64,000 nucleotides of DNA from an uncultured Paracoccaceae bacterium (GCA_938092015.1 CALKOT010000059.1:1-64000), one strand, 5' to 3'; positions 41,430 to 52,002 are shown, counted from the first letter of the stretch. Made by a program: numbers and translations. Notes: generated by a model from the letters alone, not told the origin.

Positions 41430-42347
41430 TGCTGGACAGAATATCATCCCGCCTACGACGGCGCGCGGGTGGCCCAGCGCGGCTGGCGACAAACTGGTCA
41501 TCGCACAGCCAGATCGCAAAAGATGGCTGGCTACTTGTCCGGGTGTTTTACGCCGTGTGTCTGGCGCTGCACTACGGGGCCTGGTCCAGAATGTCTGAGG
41601 CGGTGAAATCGCTGGACGCTGAAACGGCGTTCTGGCCGATTGCCTGGGCCGCGCCCTTCGCTGACGAGACGGCCGCGCAGGTCTTCACCGTGTTTGCCTT
41701 TGGCGTCGGCTTTGCCGGCGCCGAAGCTACGCACGCTCCGATGTCTCGCGGCCCTGTCCATCCTGTTTCACGCCTCGCTCGCCAATTCATGGGGCGGGGT
41801 CAACCACGCGTGGCACGAAATGGTCTGGATTTCAGCGATGTTGTGCTTGCTGCCAACGGGCGCTGCGCGGGGCCGGGATGCTGACATCCGCACGATAGTG
41901 GTGGTCGCCAGCGTCGGGCTGTTGCTGCTGTTCTTCTACAGCATGTCAGGCGCGTTCAAGATCTGGCACGCGACAGCCGCGGAATTTGGCGGATTTGCGC
42001 CTTTTGCGATGGCCCACACCATCGCAAGGCGTGCGATGGAGACGTTGAGCTTTACGCCATTGGCTGATCTCATCGTCTACAACCCATGGCTGGGTTGGCC
42101 ACTGTATCTGTCGATCTACTATATCGAGTTCTGCGCAATCCTGATCGCATTTCGCCCCCGACTGCTGGCCGCATGGGGGCTGGCGCTGATTGCATTCCAC
42201 CTTGGAAGAGCGGCCTTTCTGGGCATCCCCTTTCCGCAGCACATCATCTGGAATGCGCTGTTTCTGGTGATGGCGCCTCATTCGCGAAGCGGCGGCCTGT
42301 CCGCGCAATTGGCGGACCTGCCCCTGTTTGGTCGGATCTTCAGATAG
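41426..42347 (+). pseudogene. Polytopic HTTM-like membrane protein with +1 frameshift near 41717-41735
   Basis: Frame 1 '..AAQVFTVFAFGVGFAGA', then frame 3 'LRTLRCLAALSILFHASLANSWGGVNHAWHEMVWISAMLC..'. Span is 922 nt (3n+1). Confidence 0.65.
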
Positions 42348-42361
42348 GATGAAGGTCCGGA

Positions 42362-42883
42362 TCAGCGGATGAACTGATCCACATAGTCGCCGCCAAGACC
42401 GACCTCTTCATAGTGCGCGCGGCAGTTTTCAATCTTGGTGAAGACGTCCTCATACCCCTGATGTTCGCCCCAGGGATCGACGTAATACATCACGCCATTC
42501 ACCTGAAACATCGTGATCATCTCTTCAACGCCCTCATCGACGACCAGCGTATGGGTCTCACCCGGCGGTTCATAGACATAGCCGCCTTCTTCGGCGGTCC
42601 AGTCATGCTCCAGATACCGCCATTTGCCCTTGATGACGAAGCCATGGACGGCCTGCGGGTGACGATGGCGGGAAAGGACGCCTGATTTGCGCACGCGAAG
42701 CAGGTTCATCCAGTAGCCCTGGCTGCGGTTCAGGCAGAGGGGGCGAAACCAGACGTTTTCGGCCTGCGGCACCCAAATACGCTCATCCTCGGGCACGGCA
42801 TTGGGCACAACGATTTCTTCCAGCGCGTCCTTTGGAAAGGGCAGCTGGTAGGGCATGCGGCTGTTGTCTTTTTCATCTGTCAT
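42362..42883 (-). CDS. Cupin, 2,4'-dihydroxyacetophenone dioxygenase-like
   Basis: 'SGVLSRHRHPQAVHGFVIKGKWRYLEHDWTAEEGGYVYEPPGETHTLVVDEG' (two cupin motifs). Confidence 0.75.
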   Translation of the reverse strand: MTDEKDNSRMPYQLPFPKDALEEIVVPNAVPEDERIWVPQAENVWFRPLCLNRSQGYWMNLLRVRKSGVLSRHRHPQAVHGFVIKGKWRYLEHDWTAEEGGYVYEPPGETHTLVVDEGVEEMITMFQVNGVMYYVDPWGEHQGYEDVFTKIENCRAHYEEVGLGGDYVDQFIR

Positions 42884-42893
42884 ATCGTCTTCC

Positions 42894-43598
42894 TCACATC
42901 GCGGCATAGCCGCCGTCGACCGGCATCACAGTGCCCGTCACGAAGCTTGAATTATCGCTGAGCAGCCATATGGCAAGCTCACCAACCTCACCGGGCTGGC
43001 CCCAGCGCCCCATTGGCGTGCGACCCAGAATTGGCGCTTCGCGCGCAGCATCGGCGCGAAGGCCCTCTGTCATCTCGGTCTCAATCCAACCCGGCGCAAT
43101 TGCGTTCACACGCACGCCGTCTGGCGCCCACTTACCCGCCAAAGATTTGGTCAACTGCGCCACACCGCCTTTTGAGGCTGAATAGCCCGGCACCAATGGT
43201 CCGCCAAAGAAGCTGAGCATTGAAGCTGTGTTGACGATCGCGCCGCCAGAGGCCGCAAGCATGTCATGGCAACCAAGACACATGCGCATCGTGCCGACCA
43301 AGTTCACATCGACAACCTTCTGAAACTTGTCGATGTCATATTCTGCCCCGCGCATCAGGATGCCCGCGCAATTCACCAGACCGTTCAGGTCATCGATTTG
43401 CGCCAGCAGGGCGTCAACCGATGCCTGATCAGTGACATCCAGAACCTCTGCCTGCATTCCATCGATTGCGGGGCAGGCGGCGACTTCTTCGGCGGAAACA
43501 CCGGTTGCAACGACGGACCAGCCATTGGCGATCAACGTCTTCGCCACGCCAAATCCAATCCCCCGCGTGCCACCGGTCACCAATGCGGTTTTCGTCAT
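42894..43598 (-). CDS. SDR family oxidoreductase
   Basis: 'TALVTGGTRGIGFGVAKTL', 'YSASKGGVAQLTKSLAGKWAPDGVRVNAIAPGWIETEMTE'. Confidence 0.92.
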   Translation of the reverse strand: MTKTALVTGGTRGIGFGVAKTLIANGWSVVATGVSAEEVAACPAIDGMQAEVLDVTDQASVDALLAQIDDLNGLVNCAGILMRGAEYDIDKFQKVVDVNLVGTMRMCLGCHDMLAASGGAIVNTASMLSFFGGPLVPGYSASKGGVAQLTKSLAGKWAPDGVRVNAIAPGWIETEMTEGLRADAAREAPILGRTPMGRWGQPGEVGELAIWLLSDNSSFVTGTVMPVDGGYAAM

Positions 43599-43636
43599 AT
43601 CTACATCCTCGAATTTGTTCGTCACACCTCGCACAC

Positions 43637-43672
43637 TGACATACAGAATGTCAATTACTGACATACAATGTA
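43637..43672. promoter_or_regulatory. Candidate GntR operator region
   Basis: TGACATACAGAATGTCA (inverted repeat, 43637-43653) followed by TGACATACAATGTA (43659-43672) in a divergent intergenic region. Confidence 0.45.
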
Positions 43673-43715
43673 CGAATAACTGGCGCTGGAACCCCGCGTC
43701 ATGTAGAGATTAGGG

Positions 43716-44360
43716 ATGAATCGATTTGAACGCCCCCGCTCACTAACCGAGCTTGTCACAGAGCATCTGCGCAATGAAATTGTGTCAGGCGCATTGGATT
43801 TCGGCGCGGCCTTGTCCGAAGCAACCATCGCCGACCGCCTTGAAGTTAGCCGCACGCCAGTACGTGAGGCGTTTCAGCGGTTAGAGATTGAAGGCCTTGT
43901 CCGGTCAGAACCGCAGCGCGGCACGTTCGTTTTCTCAACCTCGAAGGAGGAACTGCAATCGCTTTGCGATGTCAGGAACGTGTTGGAAACCGGCGCGATT
44001 CATTTGTCCGTCAAACACGACAGGCCTGGGCTGGTAAAACGTCTGACTACAGTCATCAACCGGATGGAGAAGGAACGAAAAGCAGGCAATGTCCCGGCCT
44101 ATCTACACCTCGACACTGCGTACCATCAGGCGCTGATCAACGGGGCGGCGAATATCTACCTCGACCAATCCTACCAGACCATCGCGCCCAGAATGGCAGC
44201 GCTACGAAACAGACTTCCTGCGCATCCTGACCTGATCGAAAAATCGTTTCGGGAACATTGTGAAATCAGAGATCTGATCAACCAGGACAACGTCGATGGC
44301 GCGCTGGAAGTTCTGGGCCTTCATATTGGCCGCAAAGAAGGGTCCTACTGGAACCTTTAA
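43716..44360 (+). CDS. GntR family regulator (FCD-type)
   Basis: 'LTELVTEHLRNEIVSGALDFGAALSEATIADRLEVSRTPVREAFQRLEIEGLVRSEPQRGTFVF'. Confidence 0.92.
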   Translation: MNRFERPRSLTELVTEHLRNEIVSGALDFGAALSEATIADRLEVSRTPVREAFQRLEIEGLVRSEPQRGTFVFSTSKEELQSLCDVRNVLETGAIHLSVKHDRPGLVKRLTTVINRMEKERKAGNVPAYLHLDTAYHQALINGAANIYLDQSYQTIAPRMAALRNRLPAHPDLIEKSFREHCEIRDLINQDNVDGALEVLGLHIGRKEGSYWNL

Positions 44361-44809
44361 GACCGCCCTTTTCGCCATTCGTCCAGCACTACCTTCGTGA
44401 TCAGCGCCATATCCAGACGTTCGAAATCCTTCGGTTCAACAAAAGCGAAACCTGCCCCTTCGCCGAGCCGGATATCCGCCGGGGCAAGATCGGCGGAAAC
44501 TTCATAGACATAGAGATTGCTCAAAACTTCAGGGCTGGTCATCCGAAACCGTGGAACGAAAACTTCTGGCGACAGGGCGACGCCCGCCTCTTCCTCAAAC
44601 TCGCGGACTACTGCGGTGATCAGCGTCTCACCGTCTTCAACCTTACCGCCAAAGAAACCCCATTTCCCGGGATAACGCGTGGTGTTGTAGTCGCGAAGTT
44701 GCAAAAGAACCCGCCCCGCGCGATCAACCGGAATAACCAGCGCGCCCGTTAGCGGCGGGTCGTCTCGCCAAACGCCAATGGTCTGGAAATCATCGGCGCC
44801 GCATTTCAC
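44357..44809 (-). CDS. NUDIX hydrolase
   Basis: Nudix box 'GGKVEDGETLITAVVREFEEEAGV'. Confidence 0.9.
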   Translation of the reverse strand: MKCGADDFQTIGVWRDDPPLTGALVIPVDRAGRVLLQLRDYNTTRYPGKWGFFGGKVEDGETLITAVVREFEEEAGVALSPEVFVPRFRMTSPEVLSNLYVYEVSADLAPADIRLGEGAGFAFVEPKDFERLDMALITKVVLDEWRKGRS

Positions 44810-45345
44810 TTGCGGCGCTTGTGTTCTTCAAGGCGGGGCATGATCTCAACGAAATTGCAGGGCATGTGCTGATAGTTCAGCTGATGAACAAGAATGCCAT
44901 CCCATGCGTCCTTGCAGGCGCCGGGACTGCCCGGCAGCGCAAACAGATAGGTGCCGCTCGCCACACCGGCACAGGCCCGCGATTGCACAGTCGACGTACC
45001 GATCTTTTCCCAGCTGATCATGTGGAACGCGGTGGAAAACCCGTCAATTTCCTTTTCATAAACCGCCTTGTGCGCCTCAACGGTGACATCCCGTCCTGTC
45101 AGCCCGGTCCCGCCGGTGGACATCACGACATCGACATCCGCATCCGCGATCCATGCCCGCAACTGCGCCTCGATCAGCGCCTGTTCATCCTGCACAATTT
45201 GTCGATCCGCCAGCACATGCCCGGCGTCCGTTAGCCGGGTTACCAGCGTATCGCCTGACCGATCTTCAGCAATCTGGCGCGTATCGGAAACAGTCAGCAC
45301 GGCGATGTGCACCGGGATAAAGTCGCGTTCTTCATTCAAGGGCAT
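44806..45345 (-). CDS. moaB: Molybdenum cofactor biosynthesis protein B
   Basis: 'HIAVLTVSDTRQIAEDRSGDTLVTRLTDAGH', 'VDVVMSTGGTGLTGRDVTVEA', 'LFALPGSPGACKDAW'. Confidence 0.93.
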   Translation of the reverse strand: MPLNEERDFIPVHIAVLTVSDTRQIAEDRSGDTLVTRLTDAGHVLADRQIVQDEQALIEAQLRAWIADADVDVVMSTGGTGLTGRDVTVEAHKAVYEKEIDGFSTAFHMISWEKIGTSTVQSRACAGVASGTYLFALPGSPGACKDAWDGILVHQLNYQHMPCNFVEIMPRLEEHKRRK

Positions 45346-45346
45346 T

Positions 45347-46192
45347 TCAGGTCTCGATTTTTGGCTGGTCGCCATCAAGCGCCGCACGAAGGGACAAAAG
45401 ATCTTTCCAGCTTTTGGCTTTTTCCAGCGGCTGGCGAAGCAGGTAAGCAGGGTGGAATGTCAAAAGCAGCGGCTTGCCGCCGGTGCGCGGCGGCGCCATC
45501 CAACGGCCCCGCATTCGCGTTATGGCGACGGGCGTATCCAAAAGAACTGCCGCAGGCGATTTGCCCAGCGCCACAACATAGTCAGGCGCAGCTAATTGAA
45601 TGTGCCGTTCAAGAAACGCCCACAACATTACCGCTTCGTCGGTCGACGGGTCGCGGTTTTCAACCGGTCGCCAGGGAAGAACATTGGTGATGTAAGCGGC
45701 TTTGTCTGGGTTGTCGCTGGTCCGGTCCAGACCGATTGCGCCAAGCATCTTGTCCAGCAGCTGACCAGATCGTCCAACAAAGGGCTTGCCCTGCCGATCT
45801 TCATCCCGTCCCGGCGCCTCACCAATAAACATGACTTTCGCCGCAGGATTACCATCAGCGAACACGGTGTTTCGTGCGCCTAGTTTCAGAGGGCAGCCGT
45901 CGAACCCTTCCATCGCTGAGCGCAATTGATCCAGTGTTTCAACCCCTGTCGCGAGGTGCTGTGCAGCCGTCACAGCCTGCGCCAACCCGTCATCCTCTGG
46001 CGCGGGCGCTTTCTTCTTTGGCAGAGGCGTTGGAGACGCCTTTGAAGCTTGCTTGGCGGCTGGCGCCTTGGCGATTTCCTCAAATCTGTCCAGCGGTGTC
46101 TCAGATATGCACTCATCAACGCCCAGCTCAATCTGCCACGCTAGGGCGGCGAGAAGGGCGTTCGTTTGTTCTGATGAGAGTGCTGAAGTCAT
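45347..46192 (-). CDS. Uracil-DNA glycosylase, family 4-like
   Basis: '[32 protein letters not shown]', '[11 protein letters not shown]', '[14 protein letters not shown]'. Confidence 0.92.
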   Translation of the reverse strand: MTSALSSEQTNALLAALAWQIELGVDECISETPLDRFEEIAKAPAAKQASKASPTPLPKKKAPAPEDDGLAQAVTAAQHLATGVETLDQLRSAMEGFDGCPLKLGARNTVFADGNPAAKVMFIGEAPGRDEDRQGKPFVGRSGQLLDKMLGAIGLDRTSDNPDKAAYITNVLPWRPVENRDPSTDEAVMLWAFLERHIQLAAPDYVVALGKSPAAVLLDTPVAITRMRGRWMAPPRTGGKPLLLTFHPAYLLRQPLEKAKSWKDLLSLRAALDGDQPKIET

Positions 46193-46410
46193 ACGAGAAC
46201 AAGTAAGGCCCAGCCTGCAGGAAGCCAATGACCATTTAGGGTTATGTCATCGAATAGCATTTCAGATGACCTCAATCACCATGACGTTATGACCAATGGG
46301 GCCGGCTTGAACAATGTCGGTGTTGTAAAGCCTGCCCCAAGATTGCATTACGCATCTGCAAATGTGCAGTGAGCAATTTACAAATGGATCATAGGTTCGT
46401 GTACAGCTAG

Positions 46411-47194
46411 ATACGCAAGATCAAAGGTTGGCTCACGCGTACCGACTACGAAATCATGACTTCCGTAATGGATGCTCAGGACGCCTCAAACTTTTAAGGG
46501 ATCAGCGGCTGAAATCGGCGTACATCATGGCAAGTCATTTGTCGTTCTGGCCAGTCGAAACGAAGTTTCCTACGCCATCGACATCTTCGACATGCAGGAA
46601 CACAATACAGACAATTCCGGGTCCGGCGATCTGAAAGCGTTCCAGAACAATCTTCGCCAGTTTGGCATCCCGGAAAATCACGTAACCATCGATAAACGTA
46701 TGTCTGGCGATGTATCTGCCTACGATATCAATAAGTGCGTCGGCCCTGTGCGGTTCTTTCATATTGATGGCGGCCATCACCTGAACGCGATCCAGCATGA
46801 CGTTCAGTTTGCAATTGAAAGCAGCGCGCCGCATGGCGTGATCGTTATCGACGATATGTTTCGCCCTGAATGGCCAGAAGTCAGCCAGGGCGTGTTTACA
46901 TCTGGCCACCTCAACGACAGCAACTTTGTTCTGTTCGCGGTCGGTTTCAACAAAAGCTATTGGTGCCGCAGGGAATTTGTCGACCAATTCCAACAAGCTC
47001 TGACAGAGAATGCCTTCCTGGGCGCCCTGGTGAGTTCCAGGTACCAGTCCGAGAATTCGAACCTATTAGTGTTTCAAACCTACCCACAGCCGGAATGGAG
47101 CTTTGGGGAAGTAACACGTTGGCTGTTTGAGTTGTATTTCCCCAACGCCCTTCAAAAGGCGGTTTCGCTAAGGCGGCGCTTGCGCCGGAGATAA
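46411..47194 (+). CDS. Class I SAM-dependent methyltransferase; possible 5' frameshift at T4 46492-46495
   Basis: Track ORF 46472..47194: 'FKGSAAEIGVHHGKSFVVLASRNEVSYAIDIFDMQEHN', 'FFHIDGGHHLNAIQHDVQFA', 'GVIVIDDMF'. Starts abruptly at beta-1; a plausible N-terminus ('RKIKGWLTRTDYEIMTSVMDAQDASNF') lies in another frame just upstream. Confidence 0.6.
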
Positions 47195-47338
47195 TCTGTC
47201 AATCATGGCGCTACCGCAAATTGCTGCGCTAGCGGATCAGTGATCGCGACCAATCGCCCTGAGCAATTGACGGTTTACGAATACGTCAGCTAGATGTCCG
47301 CTGAAAGTTTTGGCGGCCAGAAACAAGGGAATCACCCG

Positions 47339-48997
47339 ATGAGCGAGATCGAGCGCGAAGCCATGGAATACGACGTCGTAATCGTCGGCGCAGGCCCTGC
47401 AGGCCTTAGCGCTGCGATCCGGCTGAAACAGTTAGGCGGCGATGACATGAATGTCGTCGTTCTGGAAAAGGGATCCGAAGTCGGCGCCCACATCCTGTCC
47501 GGCGCTGTCCTGGACCCCTGCGGTCTGGACGCGCTTCTTCCCGACTGGCGCGAAATGGGTGCGCCGATCAACGTGCCGGTGAAAGAAGACAACTTCTACA
47601 TCTTCGGTCAGGAAGGCGAATTGCGCCTGCCGAACATGATGATGCCGCCGCTGATGAACAACCACGGCAACTACATCGTTTCCATGGGCAATGTTTGTCG
47701 CTGGATGGCTGAGCAGGCTGAAGCGCTGGGTGTTGAGATTTTCCCTGGCATGGCTTGTTCTGAGCTTGTCTATGCTGACGACGGCAGCCTGAAGGGCGTT
47801 GTCGCCGGTGAGTTCGGCAAGAACCCTGACGGCACGATCGGCGACGGGTATGAGCCAGGGATGGAACTTCACGGTAAATACGTCTTCATCTCGGAAGGCG
47901 TGCGCGGATCGCTGGCCAAACAGCTGATTGCGAAATTTGGCCTTGATGTGAATTCCGACACGCCGAAATTCGGTCTCGGCATGAAGGAAATCTGGGAAGT
48001 TAAGCCAGAGAACCATAATGAGGGCGAAGTCACCCACTCAATGGGTTGGCCGCTGGGCTTCAAGAACGGCGGCGGGTCGTTCATGTACCACCTCGACAAC
48101 AATCAGGTTTACGTCGGCTACATCGTCGACCTGAACTACAAGAACCCGCACCTGTTCCCGTACATGGAATTCCAGCGCTACAAGCATCATCCACGCGTCG
48201 CCAAGGTGCTGGAAGGTGGCAAACGCGTCGCTTACGGCGCCCGCGCTGTGACCAAGGGCGGCTATCAGTCGATGCCGAAAGCCTGTTTCCCTGGCGGCGC
48301 GCTGCTGGGTTGTTCTGTCGGTCTGGTGAACCTGCCGCGCATCAAGGGCAACCACAACGCAATGCTATCAGGCAAAGCGGCGGCGGAAGCGGCGCACGAG
48401 GCCATTCAGGCCGGGCGTCAAAGTGATGAGCTGACGTCCTACAACGACGATCTGCGCAGCGGCCCGGTCGCCAAAGACCTGAAAACGGTCCGCAACGTTG
48501 CGCCGCTTAGCGGCAAGTTTGGCCCACTGGGCGGCCTGTCCATCGGCGGCTTCGACATGTGGTTCCAGTCGATCTTCAAGTTCTCACTTCTCGGCACGCT
48601 GTCGCATGGCAAATCCGATGCTGAAAGCACGGGCAAGGCGGCTGACTATCCAGAGATTGAGTATCCGAAACCGGATGGCGTTCTCAGCTTTGATCGCCTG
48701 ACGAACGTAAGCTTTTCCGCCACCAACCACGAAGAAGCGCAGCCCTGCCATCTTCAGTTGAATGACGATGGCGTGCCGATTGGCGTGAACCTGCCAAAAT
48801 ATGCTGAGCCTGCTCAACGCTACTGCCCGGCTGGCGTTTACGAAGTTCTGCGCGATGATGACGGATCGAACCCGCGGTTCCAGATCAACTTTCAGAACTG
48901 CGTGCACTGCAAGACCTGCGATATCAAAGACCCAAGCCAGAATATCAACTGGCAGACGCCGCAGGGTGGCGACGGGCCGAACTATCCGAACATGTAA
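47339..48997 (+). CDS. Electron transfer flavoprotein-ubiquinone oxidoreductase
   Basis: 'YDVVIVGAGPAGLSAAIRLKQ', 'GAHILSGAVLDPCGLDALLPDW', C-terminal FeS 'CPAGVYEV..NFQNCVHCKTCDIKDPSQNINWQTPQGGDGPNY'. Confidence 0.96.
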   Translation: MSEIEREAMEYDVVIVGAGPAGLSAAIRLKQLGGDDMNVVVLEKGSEVGAHILSGAVLDPCGLDALLPDWREMGAPINVPVKEDNFYIFGQEGELRLPNMMMPPLMNNHGNYIVSMGNVCRWMAEQAEALGVEIFPGMACSELVYADDGSLKGVVAGEFGKNPDGTIGDGYEPGMELHGKYVFISEGVRGSLAKQLIAKFGLDVNSDTPKFGLGMKEIWEVKPENHNEGEVTHSMGWPLGFKNGGGSFMYHLDNNQVYVGYIVDLNYKNPHLFPYMEFQRYKHHPRVAKVLEGGKRVAYGARAVTKGGYQSMPKACFPGGALLGCSVGLVNLPRIKGNHNAMLSGKAAAEAAHEAIQAGRQSDELTSYNDDLRSGPVAKDLKTVRNVAPLSGKFGPLGGLSIGGFDMWFQSIFKFSLLGTLSHGKSDAESTGKAADYPEIEYPKPDGVLSFDRLTNVSFSATNHEEAQPCHLQLNDDGVPIGVNLPKYAEPAQRYCPAGVYEVLRDDDGSNPRFQINFQNCVHCKTCDIKDPSQNINWQTPQGGDGPNYPNM

Positions 48998-49017
48998 TGT
49001 GTTGCAGGTCACTAAGA

Positions 49018-49045
49018 AAGGCCGGCCCACTGGGTCGGCCTTTTT
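49018..49045 (+). terminator. Rho-independent terminator after ETF-QO
   Basis: AAAGGCCGGCCCACTGGGTCGGCCTTTTT hairpin plus T run. Confidence 0.8.
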
Positions 49046-49049
49046 CGTT

Positions 49050-51413
49050 TTAGTGTTGGATGGGCCGGCCCGGCGTCAGGCCATGCGCCTTCGCTACAAT
49101 CGACGCCGCATCAATTCCGAAATGGCGGTACAGGTCAGCGATAGAGCCTGTCTGCCCAAAGTGCTCCACCCCCAAAGGGATCACCTGATGGCCTTGGACC
49201 CCACCCAGCCACGACAGCGTAGCCGGATGCCCGTCAATCACCGTGATGATTTTGCACATGGGCGGCAGGTCGGCCATCAGCGTTTCGATATGGGCTGAGG
49301 CGCCCGTCGCCCCGCGGGCCCGGGCCCTCTGCGCCGCGGTCCAACCGGCGTTCAGGCGATCCGCCGAAGTTACGGCAAGAACACCGATATCCCGCCGCCC
49401 TTCACCTAACATCCCCGCGGCCTTGATAGCCTCTGGCGCCACGGCGCCCTGATAGGCGATCACGACCTCACAGTTCGGGCCCGGTTTGCGAAGCCAATAG
49501 GCGCCATCAATTGCGCCTTGTCGGAAATCGTCGTCGTGCCGCTTACCTGGCTGCTCAATCGGATTGGTAGTGAGGCGCAGATAGACAGAGCCGCCGGTTT
49601 CGTCCCTCAACCACGTCCTTTCGTCGGGATCGCCCTCGCCATCGCGCTGCAGATAGTCGAACGCCCATTCCATGATCACAGCCAGCTCATCTGCGAAGGC
49701 AGGCTCAAAGGCGGCAAGGCCATCCTGGCTCATCCCGATCAATGGCGTGCCGATGGACTGATGCGCGCCGCCTTCCGGGGCCAGCGTGACACCGGAAGGC
49801 GTGCCGACGATCATGAAGCGCGCATCCTGATAGCAAGCGTAATTCAACGCATCGAGGCCGCGATTGACGAAGGGATCATAGACCGTGCCAATCGGGATCA
49901 GTCGCTTGCCGAACAGGCTGTGCGACAGGCCAGCGGCGCCCAAAAGCAAAAAGAGGTTCATCTCGGCGATGCCAAGTTCAATGTGTTGACCCTCAGGCGC
50001 AAATTCCCATTTGGCCGTCGATGGAATGCGGTTTTCGATAAAAGCGTCAGACTTTTCCTCGCGCGCAAACAGTTTGCGCCGGTTCACCCACGGGCCGAGG
50101 TTTGTCGTGCCGGTGACATCGGGCGATGTCGTGACGATCCGCGATGCAAGGTCACTATCGCCCTTGGACAGATCATCCAGGATCTTGCCGAAAGCAGCCT
50201 GCGTTGAAACTTCGTCCGCCGAATTGGGTTGAATGTCCGGAACAGGCAGTTTCGCATCAGAAAAGCGCCGGGCACCTTGTGCGAAGAAGGGAACGCCATC
50301 CAGAAACGCCTGTAAACCGGCGGGATCGGCGACGGTCGCCAGCGGCGCCCATTCTTCCCCCTCAGCCACGCCCATATCGGCCTGCCACGCCGCCATCTGG
50401 GTCTTGTTCATCAGGCCGCCATGGTTGTCCTTGTGCCCTGCAATCGGTGTGCCCCAGCCTTTAATCGTATAAGCCAGAAAGCAGGTCGGGCGATCATGGT
50501 CGATGGCTGCGAAGGCTTCCGCCATCGTGTCCACACAGTTGCCGCCAAGGTTCTCCATCAGCGCCGCAAGTTCATCATCGCTGCGCCTGTCGATGAGGGC
50601 TGAGACATCGCCCTGGTCCCCCAGATCCTGCATCAGACGCTCACGCCAGACGGCGCCGCCCATATAGGTCAGGGCGGAATATTCCTGATTTGAGCAGCCG
50701 TCGATCCAATCGCGCAGCCGTTCGCCGCCCGGTTCCTGAAAGGCGGCGCGTTGCAAGGCGCCGTGTTTGACGCGAACAATGTCCCACCCAAAGGCGTCAA
50801 AGATCTTCTCAACCCGTTCAAACAGCCCCTCACGCACGATCCCGTCCAGCGACTGGCGGTTATAGTCGATCACCCACCAGCAATTGCCCAGGTCGTTTTT
50901 CCATCCCTCTTGCAGCGCTTCATAGACATTGCCCTCGTCCAGCTCAGCATCACCGACAAGCGCCACCATCCGGCCCATTGGCGTGCCCTGCCCCCATGGC
51001 TTTGCGGCGATGTAGTCCTGCACCAAGGACGCAAAGGACGTGATAGCGACACCCAATCCGACTGAGCCGGTTGAGAAATCAACATCATCAATGTCCTTTG
51101 TCCGGCTAGGGTAGCTTTGCACGCCCCCAAGCCCGCGAAAATTTTCCATCCTCTCTCGCGTCTGATTGCCCATCAGATACTGCATCGCGTGAAAAATTGG
51201 GCTGGCGTGCGGCTTCACCGCCACCCTGTCTTCTGGCCGCAGCGCCGAAAAATACAGCGCCGTCATGATCGATACCATCGAGGCGGAGCTTGCCTGATGC
51301 CCGCCCACCTTGATCCCATCAGCCTTGGGCCGGATGTGGTTGGCGTGATGGATCATCCAGTGCGACAGCCACAACAGGCGCTGTTCGATGGTTTTGAGAT
51401 GGGATTTGGTCAT
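49050..51413 (-). CDS. Transketolase / pyruvate dehydrogenase E1-like ThDP enzyme
   Basis: 'GHQASSASMVSIMTALYFSALRPEDRVAVKPHASPIFHAMQYLMGN', 'MVALVGDAELDEGNVYEALQEGWKNDLGNCWWVIDYNRQSLDG' (ThDP motif). Confidence 0.85.
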   Translation of the reverse strand: MTKSHLKTIEQRLLWLSHWMIHHANHIRPKADGIKVGGHQASSASMVSIMTALYFSALRPEDRVAVKPHASPIFHAMQYLMGNQTRERMENFRGLGGVQSYPSRTKDIDDVDFSTGSVGLGVAITSFASLVQDYIAAKPWGQGTPMGRMVALVGDAELDEGNVYEALQEGWKNDLGNCWWVIDYNRQSLDGIVREGLFERVEKIFDAFGWDIVRVKHGALQRAAFQEPGGERLRDWIDGCSNQEYSALTYMGGAVWRERLMQDLGDQGDVSALIDRRSDDELAALMENLGGNCVDTMAEAFAAIDHDRPTCFLAYTIKGWGTPIAGHKDNHGGLMNKTQMAAWQADMGVAEGEEWAPLATVADPAGLQAFLDGVPFFAQGARRFSDAKLPVPDIQPNSADEVSTQAAFGKILDDLSKGDSDLASRIVTTSPDVTGTTNLGPWVNRRKLFAREEKSDAFIENRIPSTAKWEFAPEGQHIELGIAEMNLFLLLGAAGLSHSLFGKRLIPIGTVYDPFVNRGLDALNYACYQDARFMIVGTPSGVTLAPEGGAHQSIGTPLIGMSQDGLAAFEPAFADELAVIMEWAFDYLQRDGEGDPDERTWLRDETGGSVYLRLTTNPIEQPGKRHDDDFRQGAIDGAYWLRKPGPNCEVVIAYQGAVAPEAIKAAGMLGEGRRDIGVLAVTSADRLNAGWTAAQRARARGATGASAHIETLMADLPPMCKIITVIDGHPATLSWLGGVQGHQVIPLGVEHFGQTGSIADLYRHFGIDAASIVAKAHGLTPGRPIQH

Positions 51414-51540
51414 GAAGCCTCCATCCACGCTGAGTATCAGCACTCCACCATCAATATTAACCAATCTCAGGGAGAAAACCTTGCATTTGCGGCTGATGTC
51501 AGCGTGAAATCAGTAAGTCATGAGGATTTCAGGCGTTGAT

Positions 51541-52002
51541 ATGACCGATCTCGACGAAACGGACCACCGCATCCTTCGGGAACTGCAACGCGATGCGCGC
51601 CAGACCCATCAGCAACTCAGCGAGCGGATCGGCCTGTCGCCCTCTCCCTGCGCGCGGCGCATTCGCAAGCTTGAAGCCGATGGCTATATCAGCGGTTATT
51701 CGGCCGACATAAACGAGCACAAAATGGGCTACGGGTTCAGCGTCTTTGTCTCTGTCCGGCTGGACAAGCAGATCGACGACCAGCTCAGCGCGTTTGAGGC
51801 GGAGATCGCCCGATGCGCCGAAGTTGTCGATTGCTGGTTAATGACCGGCAGCTTTGACTACCTGATCCGCGTAGCCGTTCGTGATCTGGATGATTTTGAA
51901 CGCTTCCTGACTGCCCGCCTGACCAAAATCGCAGGTGTCGCGTCAATCGAATCTTCCATCCCCATCCGCCGTGTGAAGTACCAGCCTAGCCGTCTGTGGT
52001 AA
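51541..52002 (+). CDS. Lrp/AsnC family regulator
   Basis: 'DLDETDHRILRELQRDARQTHQQLSERIGLSPSPCARRIRKLEADGYISGY'; divergent from the ThDP enzyme gene. Confidence 0.93.
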   Translation: MTDLDETDHRILRELQRDARQTHQQLSERIGLSPSPCARRIRKLEADGYISGYSADINEHKMGYGFSVFVSVRLDKQIDDQLSAFEAEIARCAEVVDCWLMTGSFDYLIRVAVRDLDDFERFLTARLTKIAGVASIESSIPIRRVKYQPSRLW

